Assembly: GCF_024609245.1 (NCBI RefSeq)
Contig: NZ_JANJYH010000006.1
Span: 1 to 64,000, forward strand
DNA from: Haloarchaeobius sp. FL176
GTDB lineage: Archaea; Halobacteriota; Halobacteria; Halobacteriales; Natrialbaceae
DNA: 64,000 nt
Direction: 5' to 3'
The notes beneath the pieces are model-generated. The model had not been told where the DNA came from and searched no databases. It saw only the letters and a list, made by a program, of their open reading frames with translations. Each line of letters begins with the position of its first letter. Positions within the stretch are counted from its first letter, which is position 1. The position numbers and the translations under genes are program-made. Shown here piece by piece: positions 23,084 to 30,175 of this stretch.

Positions 23084-23998
23084 TCAACTGGACAGAATCG
23101 ACCGGATTCTGCTCGCAATACCGCCCCCGCCGTCACCGTCGTCTTCGTCGTCGTCGTCTTCGACGTCCGTCTCGGTGTCGGACTCCGCCGACGTGGTCGG
23201 TTCTGGTGCCGTCGTCTCGTCGTCCTCGTCCGACACGTCTGCCTCGTCGAACGTCGCCGAGAGCGTCGAGTCGCTGTCGATTTCGGGAGCGTCGTCCTCC
23301 TCCGGCTCCTCGGGAGAGGCCTCCGTCGCGGGGTCGGTGGTACCCGGTTCGTCGGCCTCGTCCGTCGTCGCCTGCCCCGTGTCGCCCCACGAGGGCGACT
23401 GCGACGACGATGCTTCGTCGTCCGATTCGAAGGAGAACCCGTCCTCGTCCAGGTCGGATTCACTCGAACCCTGCTCGGCTGCCGTCGCCGTCTCGGGACT
23501 GCTCGTCGACGTCTCGGAGTCCGGTGGCGCGGTATCGTCGGCGGCTGCAGTGTCGTCTTCGGACGCCTCCTCGTCTGCTTCGGTCTGGACCCAGAGGAAG
23601 CCGTCCTCCTCCTCGCGCTCGGGGAGCAGGAGCGTGTCGAACAGCTCGTCGTCGGCGGCGATGGCGTCGTCGACCTCGTCGACGTGCTCGACCTCCTCGT
23701 CGGCGCTCGCGATGATCTCCTCCGGGGATTCGTCGCTGAGCTCCTCGAACGGGTCCGCTTCGTCCACCGTGTCGTCTTCCTCCTCGGCCACCTCCGCGCT
23801 GAGCTGCTGGAACAGCTCGTCGGCGGTCGTGTCCTCGATCTCGTCGCGACCGCCCGTGCCCTCGGGGGTCGCTTTCTCGTCAGTCGGTTCGTCCTCGCCG
23901 CCATCGTCGCCTGAGGACGCGAAGAGATCGTCGATGTCGAGGTCGGCCTCGTCACCACCCATGCGAGACGACCCTGAGCCCATCGTCCTGTCGGTCAT
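23084..23998 (-). CDS. Acidic, mostly disordered protein with C-terminal amphipathic helix (paralogue 4 of 4)
   Basis: About 304 residues from the ATG at 23998; an upstream in-frame start at 24058 would overlap an A/T-rich promoter-like block (TTAAATTTTT near 24031-24040), so I prefer the internal one, with a further ATG at 23983 also possible. The protein is dominated by Asp, Glu, Ser and Thr. The N-terminal domain of the other three is missing; only FLWVQTEADE faintly recalls its RWRFVxxET segment. It ends in GGGGIASRIRSILSS, comparable with the ends of paralogues 1 and 2. It is the outermost gene of the minus-strand array and divergent from the dehydrogenase gene at 24143. Confidence 0.75.
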   Translation of the reverse strand: MTDRTMGSGSSRMGGDEADLDIDDLFASSGDDGGEDEPTDEKATPEGTGGRDEIEDTTADELFQQLSAEVAEEEDDTVDEADPFEELSDESPEEIIASADEEVEHVDEVDDAIAADDELFDTLLLPEREEEDGFLWVQTEADEEASEDDTAAADDTAPPDSETSTSSPETATAAEQGSSESDLDEDGFSFESDDEASSSQSPSWGDTGQATTDEADEPGTTDPATEASPEEPEEDDAPEIDSDSTLSATFDEADVSDEDDETTAPEPTTSAESDTETDVEDDDDEDDGDGGGGIASRIRSILSS

Positions 23999-24113
23999 CT
24001 GGAGATGTGGAAACCTCGGACTCCACACAATTAAATTTTTGCTATATGCCAAGACCAATTTGAAAAGTTAAATTGGGGGCCTGATCCTCCAAACTCCTCC
24101 GGGTCAGTAGGTG

Positions 24114-24118
24114 TTAAA
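24114..24118 (+). promoter_or_regulatory. TATA-like box of the dehydrogenase operon (leaderless)
   Basis: TTAAA is centred 27 bases before the ATG at 24143, the spacing expected when transcription starts at the start codon. The 84-base gap also holds an A/T-rich block (24031-24075) that probably serves the divergent acidic-protein gene. Confidence 0.45.
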
Positions 24119-24142
24119 CCGACGGGAACTGAAGCCCGACGT

Positions 24143-25129
24143 ATGCGTTTCGGCGTACTTTCGACGGCGAACATCGGACGGAAGGCAGTGATTCCGGGGA
24201 TCAGGACCGCGGGTCACGAGGTGACTGCCATCGCCTCCCGCTCTGCGGAGCGGGCGGATACAGTTGCGGCTGACCTCGACATCGAACGGTCGTACGGCTC
24301 CTACCGGGAACTGCTCGGCGACGAGGCGCTCGACGCCGTGTACATCCCGCTCCCGAACGCCCACCACGACGAGTGGACTCGGGCGGCGGCCGACGCGGGG
24401 CTCGACGTGCTCTGCGAGAAGCCACTGGCGGTCGACGCCGACGAGGCACGGGCCCTCGGTGACTACTGCGACGACGCCGGCATCACGCTGATGGAGGCGT
24501 TCATGTACCGCTATCACCCGAAGACCGAGCGCGCGGCGGAGGTCGTCGCCGACGAGCTCGAGAACGTCCGCGGCGCGTTCGCGACCTTCCAGTTCCCGTT
24601 GCGCGGTCGACCGGACGACATCCGGCTCGACGCCGACCTCGCCGGCGGCTCGCTGATGGACGTCGGCTGCTACGCCGTCAGCGTGCTCCGGACGCTGCTC
24701 GGCGAACCCGACAGGGTACGCGCTCGAACGCTCGACACCCGGGACTGCGGTGTCGACACACATCTCGCTGGCACGTTCGAGTACGGGGGCGCGACCGCTC
24801 AGCTCTCCTGTAGCTTCGACACCTGCGCCGAGCAGCGCTACCGCGTCGAGGCCGAGAACGGCTGGCTCGAGGTCGACGGCGCGTTCAACCCCAGCGACGC
24901 CGGCGAGCCACAGTCCATCACCTACCAGGTCGACGGCCGGCAGGTCACCGAGACGTTCGACCCGGTGGACCAGTACGCGGAGCAGGTGCGCCACTTCGTC
25001 GACTGCGTCGAATCCGGTCGACGACCCCGGACCGACGCCGACGAAGCTGTCGCCAACATGGCGGCCATCGACGCACTGTACGAGAGCGCCGACACCGGCG
25101 AGGCCGTCGACCTGGCGACCACTCAATAG
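24143..25129 (+). CDS. Gfo/Idh/MocA family NAD(P)-dependent sugar dehydrogenase
   Basis: A 328-residue oxidoreductase. The N-terminal Rossmann fold begins FGVLSTANIGRKAVIPGI, and the EKPLAVDADEA motif supplies the conserved Lys. EAFMYRYHPKTERA is typical of the sub-group containing archaeal D-xylose 1-dehydrogenase and glucose-fructose oxidoreductase relatives, and GGSLMDVGCYAVS holds the conserved Asp and a Tyr near the sugar site. It probably oxidises an aldose or reduces a sugar ketone with NADP. Xylose dehydrogenase (Gfo6-like) is one option, but no pentose pathway genes lie nearby. It is followed after 23 bases by a HAD-IIA phosphatase, suggesting an operon. The substrate cannot be fixed from sequence. 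Confidence 0.88.
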   Translation: MRFGVLSTANIGRKAVIPGIRTAGHEVTAIASRSAERADTVAADLDIERSYGSYRELLGDEALDAVYIPLPNAHHDEWTRAAADAGLDVLCEKPLAVDADEARALGDYCDDAGITLMEAFMYRYHPKTERAAEVVADELENVRGAFATFQFPLRGRPDDIRLDADLAGGSLMDVGCYAVSVLRTLLGEPDRVRARTLDTRDCGVDTHLAGTFEYGGATAQLSCSFDTCAEQRYRVEAENGWLEVDGAFNPSDAGEPQSITYQVDGRQVTETFDPVDQYAEQVRHFVDCVESGRRPRTDADEAVANMAAIDALYESADTGEAVDLATTQ

Positions 25130-25152
25130 CCTCCGGCCCCCAGTTTCGGCTG

Positions 25153-25935
25153 ATGACCAGCTTCGACGGCGTCGTCCTCGACGTCGACGGTACGGTGCTC
25201 CGCGGCGACCGAGCCCTCCCGGACGCCCCAGGCGCGGTCCGGTCGCTCCGGGACGCCGGTCTCGACCCGCTGTTCGTCACGAACAACCCGACGCGTACCG
25301 CCGGCGCGTACGCCGAGCGACTCGTCCGTGCGGGCGTCGACACGACCGCCGCACAGGTGCTGACCGCCGGCGAAGTGACTGCGGGCTATCTCGTCGAATG
25401 CCACCCCGACGCGGACCTGTTCGTCGTCGGCGAGGACGGCCTCCGGGAGCAGTTGCGCGAGCGGGACCTCCGCTTGACCGCGGACCCGGACGCGGCTGAC
25501 GTCGTCGTTGCTTCGGTCGACCGTGAGTTCCACTACGACGACCTGCGGGACGCCTTCTGGGCGCTCTCAGACGGTGACGTGCCGCTCGTCGGCACCGACC
25601 CGGACCGGGTCGTGCCCGCAGCCGAGCGCGACGTGCCTGGGTCGGGTGCCATCGTCAACGCCGTCGCGGACGTGGCCGGCTGCGACCCCGAGGCCGTGCT
25701 CGGGAAACCGCACCCCGCCACCCGGGCGACGGCGCTCGACCGGCTCGGCGTGCCTGCCGAGCGGTGCCTGGTCGTAGGCGACCGACTCGACACAGACATC
25801 GCGTTCGGTGCCAACGCCGGGATGACGACCGTCCTCGTGCTCTCCGGGGTCACGGACCGCGCAGCGCTCGCCAGCAGCGACGTGGAGCCGGACCACGTCG
25901 TCGAGTCGCTGGCGGCCGTCCCCGAGCTGCTCTGA
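25153..25935 (+). CDS. HAD-IIA family phosphatase (NagD/phosphoglycolate phosphatase-like)
   Basis: A 260-residue enzyme. Motif I is VVLDVDGTVLRG with nucleophile and acid/base Asp residues; motif II is the Thr in FVTNNPTRT; GKPHP carries the motif III Lys; and VVGDRLDTDIAFG is motif IV. The cap domain between motifs II and III is of the IIA (NagD) type. These enzymes hydrolyse small phosphate esters such as p-nitrophenyl phosphate, nucleotides or 2-phosphoglycolate. Its place directly before the RuBisCO gene (95 bases) makes 2-phosphoglycolate, the oxygenase by-product, or a sugar phosphate of the nucleotide pathway an attractive substrate, but this is inference. Confidence 0.88.
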   Translation: MTSFDGVVLDVDGTVLRGDRALPDAPGAVRSLRDAGLDPLFVTNNPTRTAGAYAERLVRAGVDTTAAQVLTAGEVTAGYLVECHPDADLFVVGEDGLREQLRERDLRLTADPDAADVVVASVDREFHYDDLRDAFWALSDGDVPLVGTDPDRVVPAAERDVPGSGAIVNAVADVAGCDPEAVLGKPHPATRATALDRLGVPAERCLVVGDRLDTDIAFGANAGMTTVLVLSGVTDRAALASSDVEPDHVVESLAAVPELL

Positions 25936-26030
25936 CGGCACGGGCGAGGGGATGACCGCCCGCAGCCGTGTGACACTAACCCACACACAGCAAGTTCCAA
26001 ATAGCTGGCAGGGAAACAGTACGGATTCCC

Positions 26031-27299
26031 ATGACTGGAATCGAGTACGACGACTTCCTGGACCTCGACTACGAACCGACCGACACCGACCTTGTCTGCG
26101 AGTTCACCATCGCACCCGCCAGCGACATGTCGATGGAGGCCGCCGCCTCGCGGGTCGCCTCCGAGTCCTCGAACGGAACGTGGGCCGCACTCCACGTCGA
26201 CGAAGCCGAACTCACCGACCTCTCCGCGGTGGCCTGCGACATCCGCGAGAACGCCGGGGCCGGCGGCAACGTCACCGTCGCCTACCCCGCCGACCTGTTC
26301 GAGGACGGCTCGATGGCCCAGATCCTCTCCTGCATCGCGGGCAACATCATGGGCATGAAGGCCGTCGACAGCATCCGGCTGGAGGACTGCAAGTGGCCGG
26401 AGACGCTCGTCGACGGCTTCCCCGGCCCACAGTTCGGCACGGCCGTGGCTCGCGAGAAGCTGGACGCGGGCGACCGACCGGTCCTCGCGACGGTTCCGAA
26501 GCCGAAGGTCGGCCTCTCCACCGACGCCCACGTCGACATCGCCGAGCAGGCCTGGCGCGGCGGGGTCGACCTCCTGAAGGACGACGAGAACCTCACCGAC
26601 CAGTACTTCAACCCGTTCGAGGACCGCGTCGAGCGCTCGCTCTCGGTCGCCCGCGAACTCACCGAGGAGACCGGCGAGAAGAAGGACTACCTCGTCAACA
26701 TCACCGCCGAGACGGACGAGATGGTCCGCCGCGCCGAGTTCGTCGCCGACCAGGGCGGCGGCTTCATCATGGTCGACGTGGTGACGGCGGGCTGGTCGGC
26801 CGTTCAGACGGTGCGGGACGTCGCCGAGAAGCACGACCTCGCTATCCACGCCCACCGCGCGATGCACGCCGCCTTCGACCGGATGGACCACCACGGCGTC
26901 TCGATGCGCACCCTCGCACAGGTCGCCCGCCTCTGCGGCGTCGACCACATCCACACCGGCACGGCCGGTCTCGGCAAGCTGGAGAACGAGGACACGCCCG
27001 GCATCAACGCCTGGCTGAAGTCCGACCTCTACGACACGAACGACGTGCTGCCGGTCGCCTCCGGCGGGCTCCATCCGGGTGTCATCGACGCTCTCATCGA
27101 CGCGCTCGGGACCGACATCGCCATCCAGGCGGGCGGCGGCATCCACGGGCACCCCGACGGTACGGAGGCCGGTGCCCGTGCGCTCCGACAGTCCGTCGAG
27201 GCGTCGATGCAGGGACTCTCGCTGCGGGACCACGCCGACGCCGGCAACCCGGAGCTGGCAGCCGCGCTCGACAAGTGGGGCGCGGAGACGCCGCGGTGA
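26031..27299 (+). CDS. rbcL: Ribulose-bisphosphate carboxylase, form III large chain
   Basis: A 422-residue protein, somewhat shorter than plant form I. ATVPKPKVGLS (about 153-163) holds the active-site Lys, and GGVDLLKDDENLT has the carbamylated Lys at 183 with DDE metal ligands 184-186. HAHRAMHAAF is the catalytic His region, and loop 6 is GTAGLGK. In archaea form III RuBisCO works in AMP degradation: ribulose-1,5-bisphosphate from AMP is carboxylated to two 3-phosphoglycerates. The partner genes of that pathway (AMP phosphorylase, ribose-1,5-bisphosphate isomerase) are not in the window. A TATA-like CCAAATAGC at 25997-26005 indicates an almost leaderless transcript separate from the phosphatase. 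The active site appears complete. Confidence 0.95.
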   Translation: MTGIEYDDFLDLDYEPTDTDLVCEFTIAPASDMSMEAAASRVASESSNGTWAALHVDEAELTDLSAVACDIRENAGAGGNVTVAYPADLFEDGSMAQILSCIAGNIMGMKAVDSIRLEDCKWPETLVDGFPGPQFGTAVAREKLDAGDRPVLATVPKPKVGLSTDAHVDIAEQAWRGGVDLLKDDENLTDQYFNPFEDRVERSLSVARELTEETGEKKDYLVNITAETDEMVRRAEFVADQGGGFIMVDVVTAGWSAVQTVRDVAEKHDLAIHAHRAMHAAFDRMDHHGVSMRTLAQVARLCGVDHIHTGTAGLGKLENEDTPGINAWLKSDLYDTNDVLPVASGGLHPGVIDALIDALGTDIAIQAGGGIHGHPDGTEAGARALRQSVEASMQGLSLRDHADAGNPELAAALDKWGAETPR

Positions 27300-27314
27300 G
27301 GCCCCGCGAACACC

Positions 27315-27995
27315 TCACGGCTCCAGCCGGGCGAAGATGAACAGCTTCTCCGCGTCGTCGGAGTCCGCGGCGACGAGGCGGCTCGTCTTCTCGTCGTCGC
27401 CGAGGCCGTCGACGACGCCGACGGTCTCGTACACGGTGAAGCCGGCGTCCTCGAGGTGCGCGGTGCTGCGGTCGAGACCGAAGATGTCCCACTCCATCGG
27501 CGCGCCACCCGCCAGCCAGTCGTCGTTCCGGCCGGCCCAGTCTTCCGTGCCGGTGGTGACCATCGCGATACCTCCCGGACACAGCACCCTGGCGAACTCC
27601 TCGTACACGGCGGGTGTCTCTTCTGCGGGCACGTGGATGACGGAGTAGAACGCTCCGACGGCCGCGAACGCGCCGTCAGCGAACGGCAGTGCGGTCATAT
27701 CACCCTGGACGACCCGCCCGGGCGCGACCTCGTTAGCCAGGGTCGCCTGCGACCGCGAGAAGTCGAGCCCCGCCACCGGGCGTTCGTCAACCAGGGGTTC
27801 CAGGGCGCTCGCACCGTCGCCGCAGCCGGCGTCGAGGACTCGCCCCGGCGGGGCGTCGCTCCGAAGTCGGTCGAGCAGTGCGTCGTTCTCGTTCCCCTCG
27901 CGCTCGGCAGCGTAGGTGTCGGCGAGTTCGTCGTAGCCGCGTCGGACCAGCTCGCGCCCCGCGAGTCCGTCCGGCGCTTCGTCGTCTGTGGTCAC
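27315..27995 (-). CDS. Class I SAM-dependent methyltransferase
   Basis: A 226-residue protein starting with GTG at 27995 (an in-frame extension upstream is less plausible, being Pro/Arg-rich). YDELADTYAAER is the usual helix before the SAM-binding fold. VLDAGCGDGASAL is motif I, VAGLDFSRSQ is the acidic end of strand 2, and GDMTALPFADGAFAAVGAFYSVIHV covers motifs II and III. The C-terminal part (WDIFGLDRSTAHLEDAGF) is close to that of the methyltransferase at 29056-29664, so the two are probably paralogues. The substrate is unknown: the family includes small-molecule and quinone methyltransferases. It converges on rbcL with a 15-base gap. Confidence 0.88.
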   Translation of the reverse strand: MTTDDEAPDGLAGRELVRRGYDELADTYAAEREGNENDALLDRLRSDAPPGRVLDAGCGDGASALEPLVDERPVAGLDFSRSQATLANEVAPGRVVQGDMTALPFADGAFAAVGAFYSVIHVPAEETPAVYEEFARVLCPGGIAMVTTGTEDWAGRNDDWLAGGAPMEWDIFGLDRSTAHLEDAGFTVYETVGVVDGLGDDEKTSRLVAADSDDAEKLFIFARLEP

Positions 27996-28113
27996 GTTCG
28001 TTCGACCGTGCGGCGGCCTCAAGGACGTTTCCCACCCAGGACACACGAACTCGTGTGCGAACGGGCCGCACGTCCGGGGTGGGTACTTCTCCGTCGTCGC
28101 CGTCGGTCACGGT

Positions 28114-28287
28114 ATGCGAATCGAGTCGGACCCACTGACCTGCGAGAACTGCGGCGAGCTCGACCACGGCGACGTGGAGACGGTGGCCGACGTACCGAAA
28201 CTGGACCCCGACAGCTACGCCGTCGAGGGCGAAGGCACCGACGTGTACGTCTGTGGCGGTTGCGGGACGGTCGTCGGGGTGCAGTGA
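28114..28287 (+). CDS. Small CxxC zinc-ribbon protein
   Basis: A 57-residue protein. The ATG at 28114 is chosen over an earlier in-frame start because the upstream residues do not fit a zinc ribbon. CENC at residues 10-13 and CGGC near 49-52 form a complete four-cysteine zinc site on an acidic chain. Such tiny ribbons are frequent in haloarchaea and may bind RNA, DNA or a protein partner. It stands alone between divergent and convergent neighbours: its stop touches the end of the gene at 28288 with no gap. No specific function can be assigned. Confidence 0.75.
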   Translation: MRIESDPLTCENCGELDHGDVETVADVPKLDPDSYAVEGEGTDVYVCGGCGTVVGVQ

Positions 28288-28986
28288 TCAGGCCCGTCCT
28301 AGGCGGACGGCCATCGCCGCGACGAGTGCCAGGAGGGCTGCACCCACGGTGAAGCCGGGGGTGGACCCCCCGTCCGACCGGTTAGCCGTGGTGTCCGTCG
28401 GGGCGTCACCCGCGGTCACCGTGTCGGTTCCATCGTCGTGCTCAGAGCCATCAACCGTGTCTGCTTCGTCCGCGAGCGTCGCTGCGATGCGCTCGGCCCG
28501 GGTCTCGTTTTGTGCGCTGAACACGAACCGCGGGTCCTCCTCGAACTCGCCGCTCTCGATGGAGTCAGCCAGCGCCGGACCGAGTGCGTGCCAGGCGGTC
28601 ACGTTCCCGTCGACGACGGTCAGCAGACAATACCCCGGGTCGTCGGGCGACCCCTCCCACTCGCAGTTCGTGACTCCGGTGGTCGTGAAACCGTTCTCGA
28701 CGAGCGTCGTGGTGAACGACTCGGCTCCCGTCTGGGTCAGGGTCACCGGTATCTCGTACGGGCTAGCAGTGCCGTATTCGGGTTCGCCGACGGTTTCGAG
28801 GTCCTCGGCTGTCAGGAGCGTCTCGTTCTCGTACCCGTCGTCGGTCGGGTAGTGTGCGAGAATCGTGGCGTTCGTCTCGGCGGACTGACTCGTGGTCGAG
28901 ACGCCAGCGACCACGCCCAGGCTGGCGGCTAACAGCAGGACTGCGACCGCTAGAGGGACCATGTGGTGGAGGCGGATTCGCGTCAC
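28288..28986 (-). CDS. Secreted protein with PGF-CTERM-like anchor
   Basis: A 232-residue protein. Residues about 9-30 form a Sec-type signal segment (VPLAVAVLLLAASLGVVAG). The mature part is acidic with several N-X-S/T sequons, and FVFSAQNETRAERIAATLADEA faintly resembles the P1 head of SecD but is too short to call. The end STPGFTVGAALLALVAAMAV followed by basic residues fits the PGF-CTERM pattern, in which archaeosortase A removes the tail and attaches a lipid for surface anchoring. The spacer before it (DDGTDTVTAGDAPTD) is low complexity, as is usual before such anchors. The function of the folded part is unknown. Confidence 0.8.
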   Translation of the reverse strand: MTRIRLHHMVPLAVAVLLLAASLGVVAGVSTTSQSAETNATILAHYPTDDGYENETLLTAEDLETVGEPEYGTASPYEIPVTLTQTGAESFTTTLVENGFTTTGVTNCEWEGSPDDPGYCLLTVVDGNVTAWHALGPALADSIESGEFEEDPRFVFSAQNETRAERIAATLADEADTVDGSEHDDGTDTVTAGDAPTDTTANRSDGGSTPGFTVGAALLALVAAMAVRLGRA

Positions 28987-29055
28987 AGGCCGGTATTTGT
29001 CATCAGTACGTTATAAGAAACACGGTTCGACACCACTGGCGAGACCGAACACTGC

Positions 29056-29664
29056 TCACCGACGCTCGCACATGACGAACGTCACGGACTCGCCGAGGCC
29101 GTCGGTGACGGTGCGCTCCCAGGCGACGTCGAACCCGGCGTCGTCGAGCAGCGAGAGCGTCCTGGCACGGCCCGGCGCGCTCCAGTACATGTCGACGCCG
29201 TCGCGGAGCCAGTTCGAACGCGTCCCGTCCATCGGCCGCTGAGAGACGTTCGTCAGGAGGCGACCGCCGGATTTCGTCGCCCGGGCGAACTCCTGGTACA
29301 CCTCGCCGTGGCGGGTCCGGTCGACGTGGAAAACTGCGTAGTAGGCCACGACGCCCGCCACGCTATCGTCGGCGAGCGGGAGTGCCGTCATGTCACCCTG
29401 CACGCGCTCGACGGCGGGAACGCGCTCGCCCGCAAGCTGGAGCTGTGCCGCCGAGATGTCGAGCCCGACGACGCGCCGGGTGTCGACGATGTGCGCGGCC
29501 GTCCGCCGAGCGTCCCCACAGCCGGCGTCGAGTATCGGCCCCCGGACCGAGAGCCCGTCGAGCAGGTCGTCGAAGAGGTCGGTCTCCGGGCCGTCGGTCC
29601 GCCGGAACTCGCCGTACGCCTCTCCGACGGCGTCGTAGGCCTCCCTGACCGCGTCTGGGTCCAT
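29056..29664 (-). CDS. Class I SAM-dependent methyltransferase
   Basis: A 202-residue protein from the ATG at 29664; a longer in-frame version exists but its extra residues are rich in Trp, Arg and Pro and not acidic. YDAVGEAYGEFRR leads into ILDAGCGDARRTA (motif I) and VVGLDISAAQLQLA. GDMTALPLADDSVAGVVAYYAVFHVDRT is the core of motifs II and III, and the end SLLDDAGFDVAWERTVTDGLGE is shared with the methyltransferase at 27315-27995. The two probably arose by duplication. The substrate is unknown. It is followed on the same strand by nothing closely spaced, so it is likely monocistronic. Confidence 0.88.
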   Translation of the reverse strand: MDPDAVREAYDAVGEAYGEFRRTDGPETDLFDDLLDGLSVRGPILDAGCGDARRTAAHIVDTRRVVGLDISAAQLQLAGERVPAVERVQGDMTALPLADDSVAGVVAYYAVFHVDRTRHGEVYQEFARATKSGGRLLTNVSQRPMDGTRSNWLRDGVDMYWSAPGRARTLSLLDDAGFDVAWERTVTDGLGESVTFVMCERR

Positions 29665-29810
29665 ACTCGTCGTAGGTGTCGAACCGACTAAACCGGCGTG
29701 CCAACGTGGTCGCCACTCGGCGACGGACGGTGGAGTCACCGCGAGCGTCGCGACTGTCGAGTGTAGCGTCGAAAGAAGTGTCGCAGACTCAACTGCGAGA
29801 GTTTACGAAA

Positions 29811-30005
29811 TTACGAGCGGACGACGTTCTTGGCCCGGGGGCCCTTCGGCGCGTCTTCGATGTCGAATTCGATCTCCTGTCCCTCCTCGAGGTCCGGTCC
29901 GCCAACGTCCTCCATGTGGAAGAAAACGTCCTCGTCCGCATCCTCAGTCTCGATGAAACCGTAGCCGCCTGTGTCGTTGAAGAAGTCAACCTTGCCGTTT
30001 GCCAT
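29811..30005 (-). CDS. cspA: Cold-shock domain protein
   Basis: A 64-residue protein, the usual length. MANGKVDFFNDTGGYGFIE contains the first RNA-binding motif (GGYGFIE), and DVFFHMEDV the second (FFH). The rest, EGQEIEFDIEDAPKGPRAKNV, closes the five-stranded barrel. It binds single-stranded RNA or DNA and acts as an RNA chaperone. Upstream on the minus strand a CTTATACGTATA block near 30030-30040 is a strong TATA region, giving a leader of roughly 10 bases. An in-frame upstream start at 30065 would cross that box and is rejected. Confidence 0.95.
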   Translation of the reverse strand: MANGKVDFFNDTGGYGFIETEDADEDVFFHMEDVGGPDLEEGQEIEFDIEDAPKGPRAKNVVRS

Positions 30006-30175
30006 TGCGAATAAAGAAATGCCGGGTATACGTATAAGGGTTCCGTGTTGTCTGTCCCGTGACAACCCGTTGTCGTGGGGTGAGCGGCCCGAAAACGTGT
30101 ATTTCGTGCGATTTCGTGAATTTCTCGACGACGTGAGAAGTTCCCGATAAGGTGTTACCGCCGGTTCAGGTCGTC

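Noticed and set aside
29676-29740. Possible tRNA upstream of the methyltransferase at 29056 (GGTTCGAC on the minus strand)
   Set aside because: The bases flanking the loop do not pair into a T-stem and no acceptor stem can be drawn.
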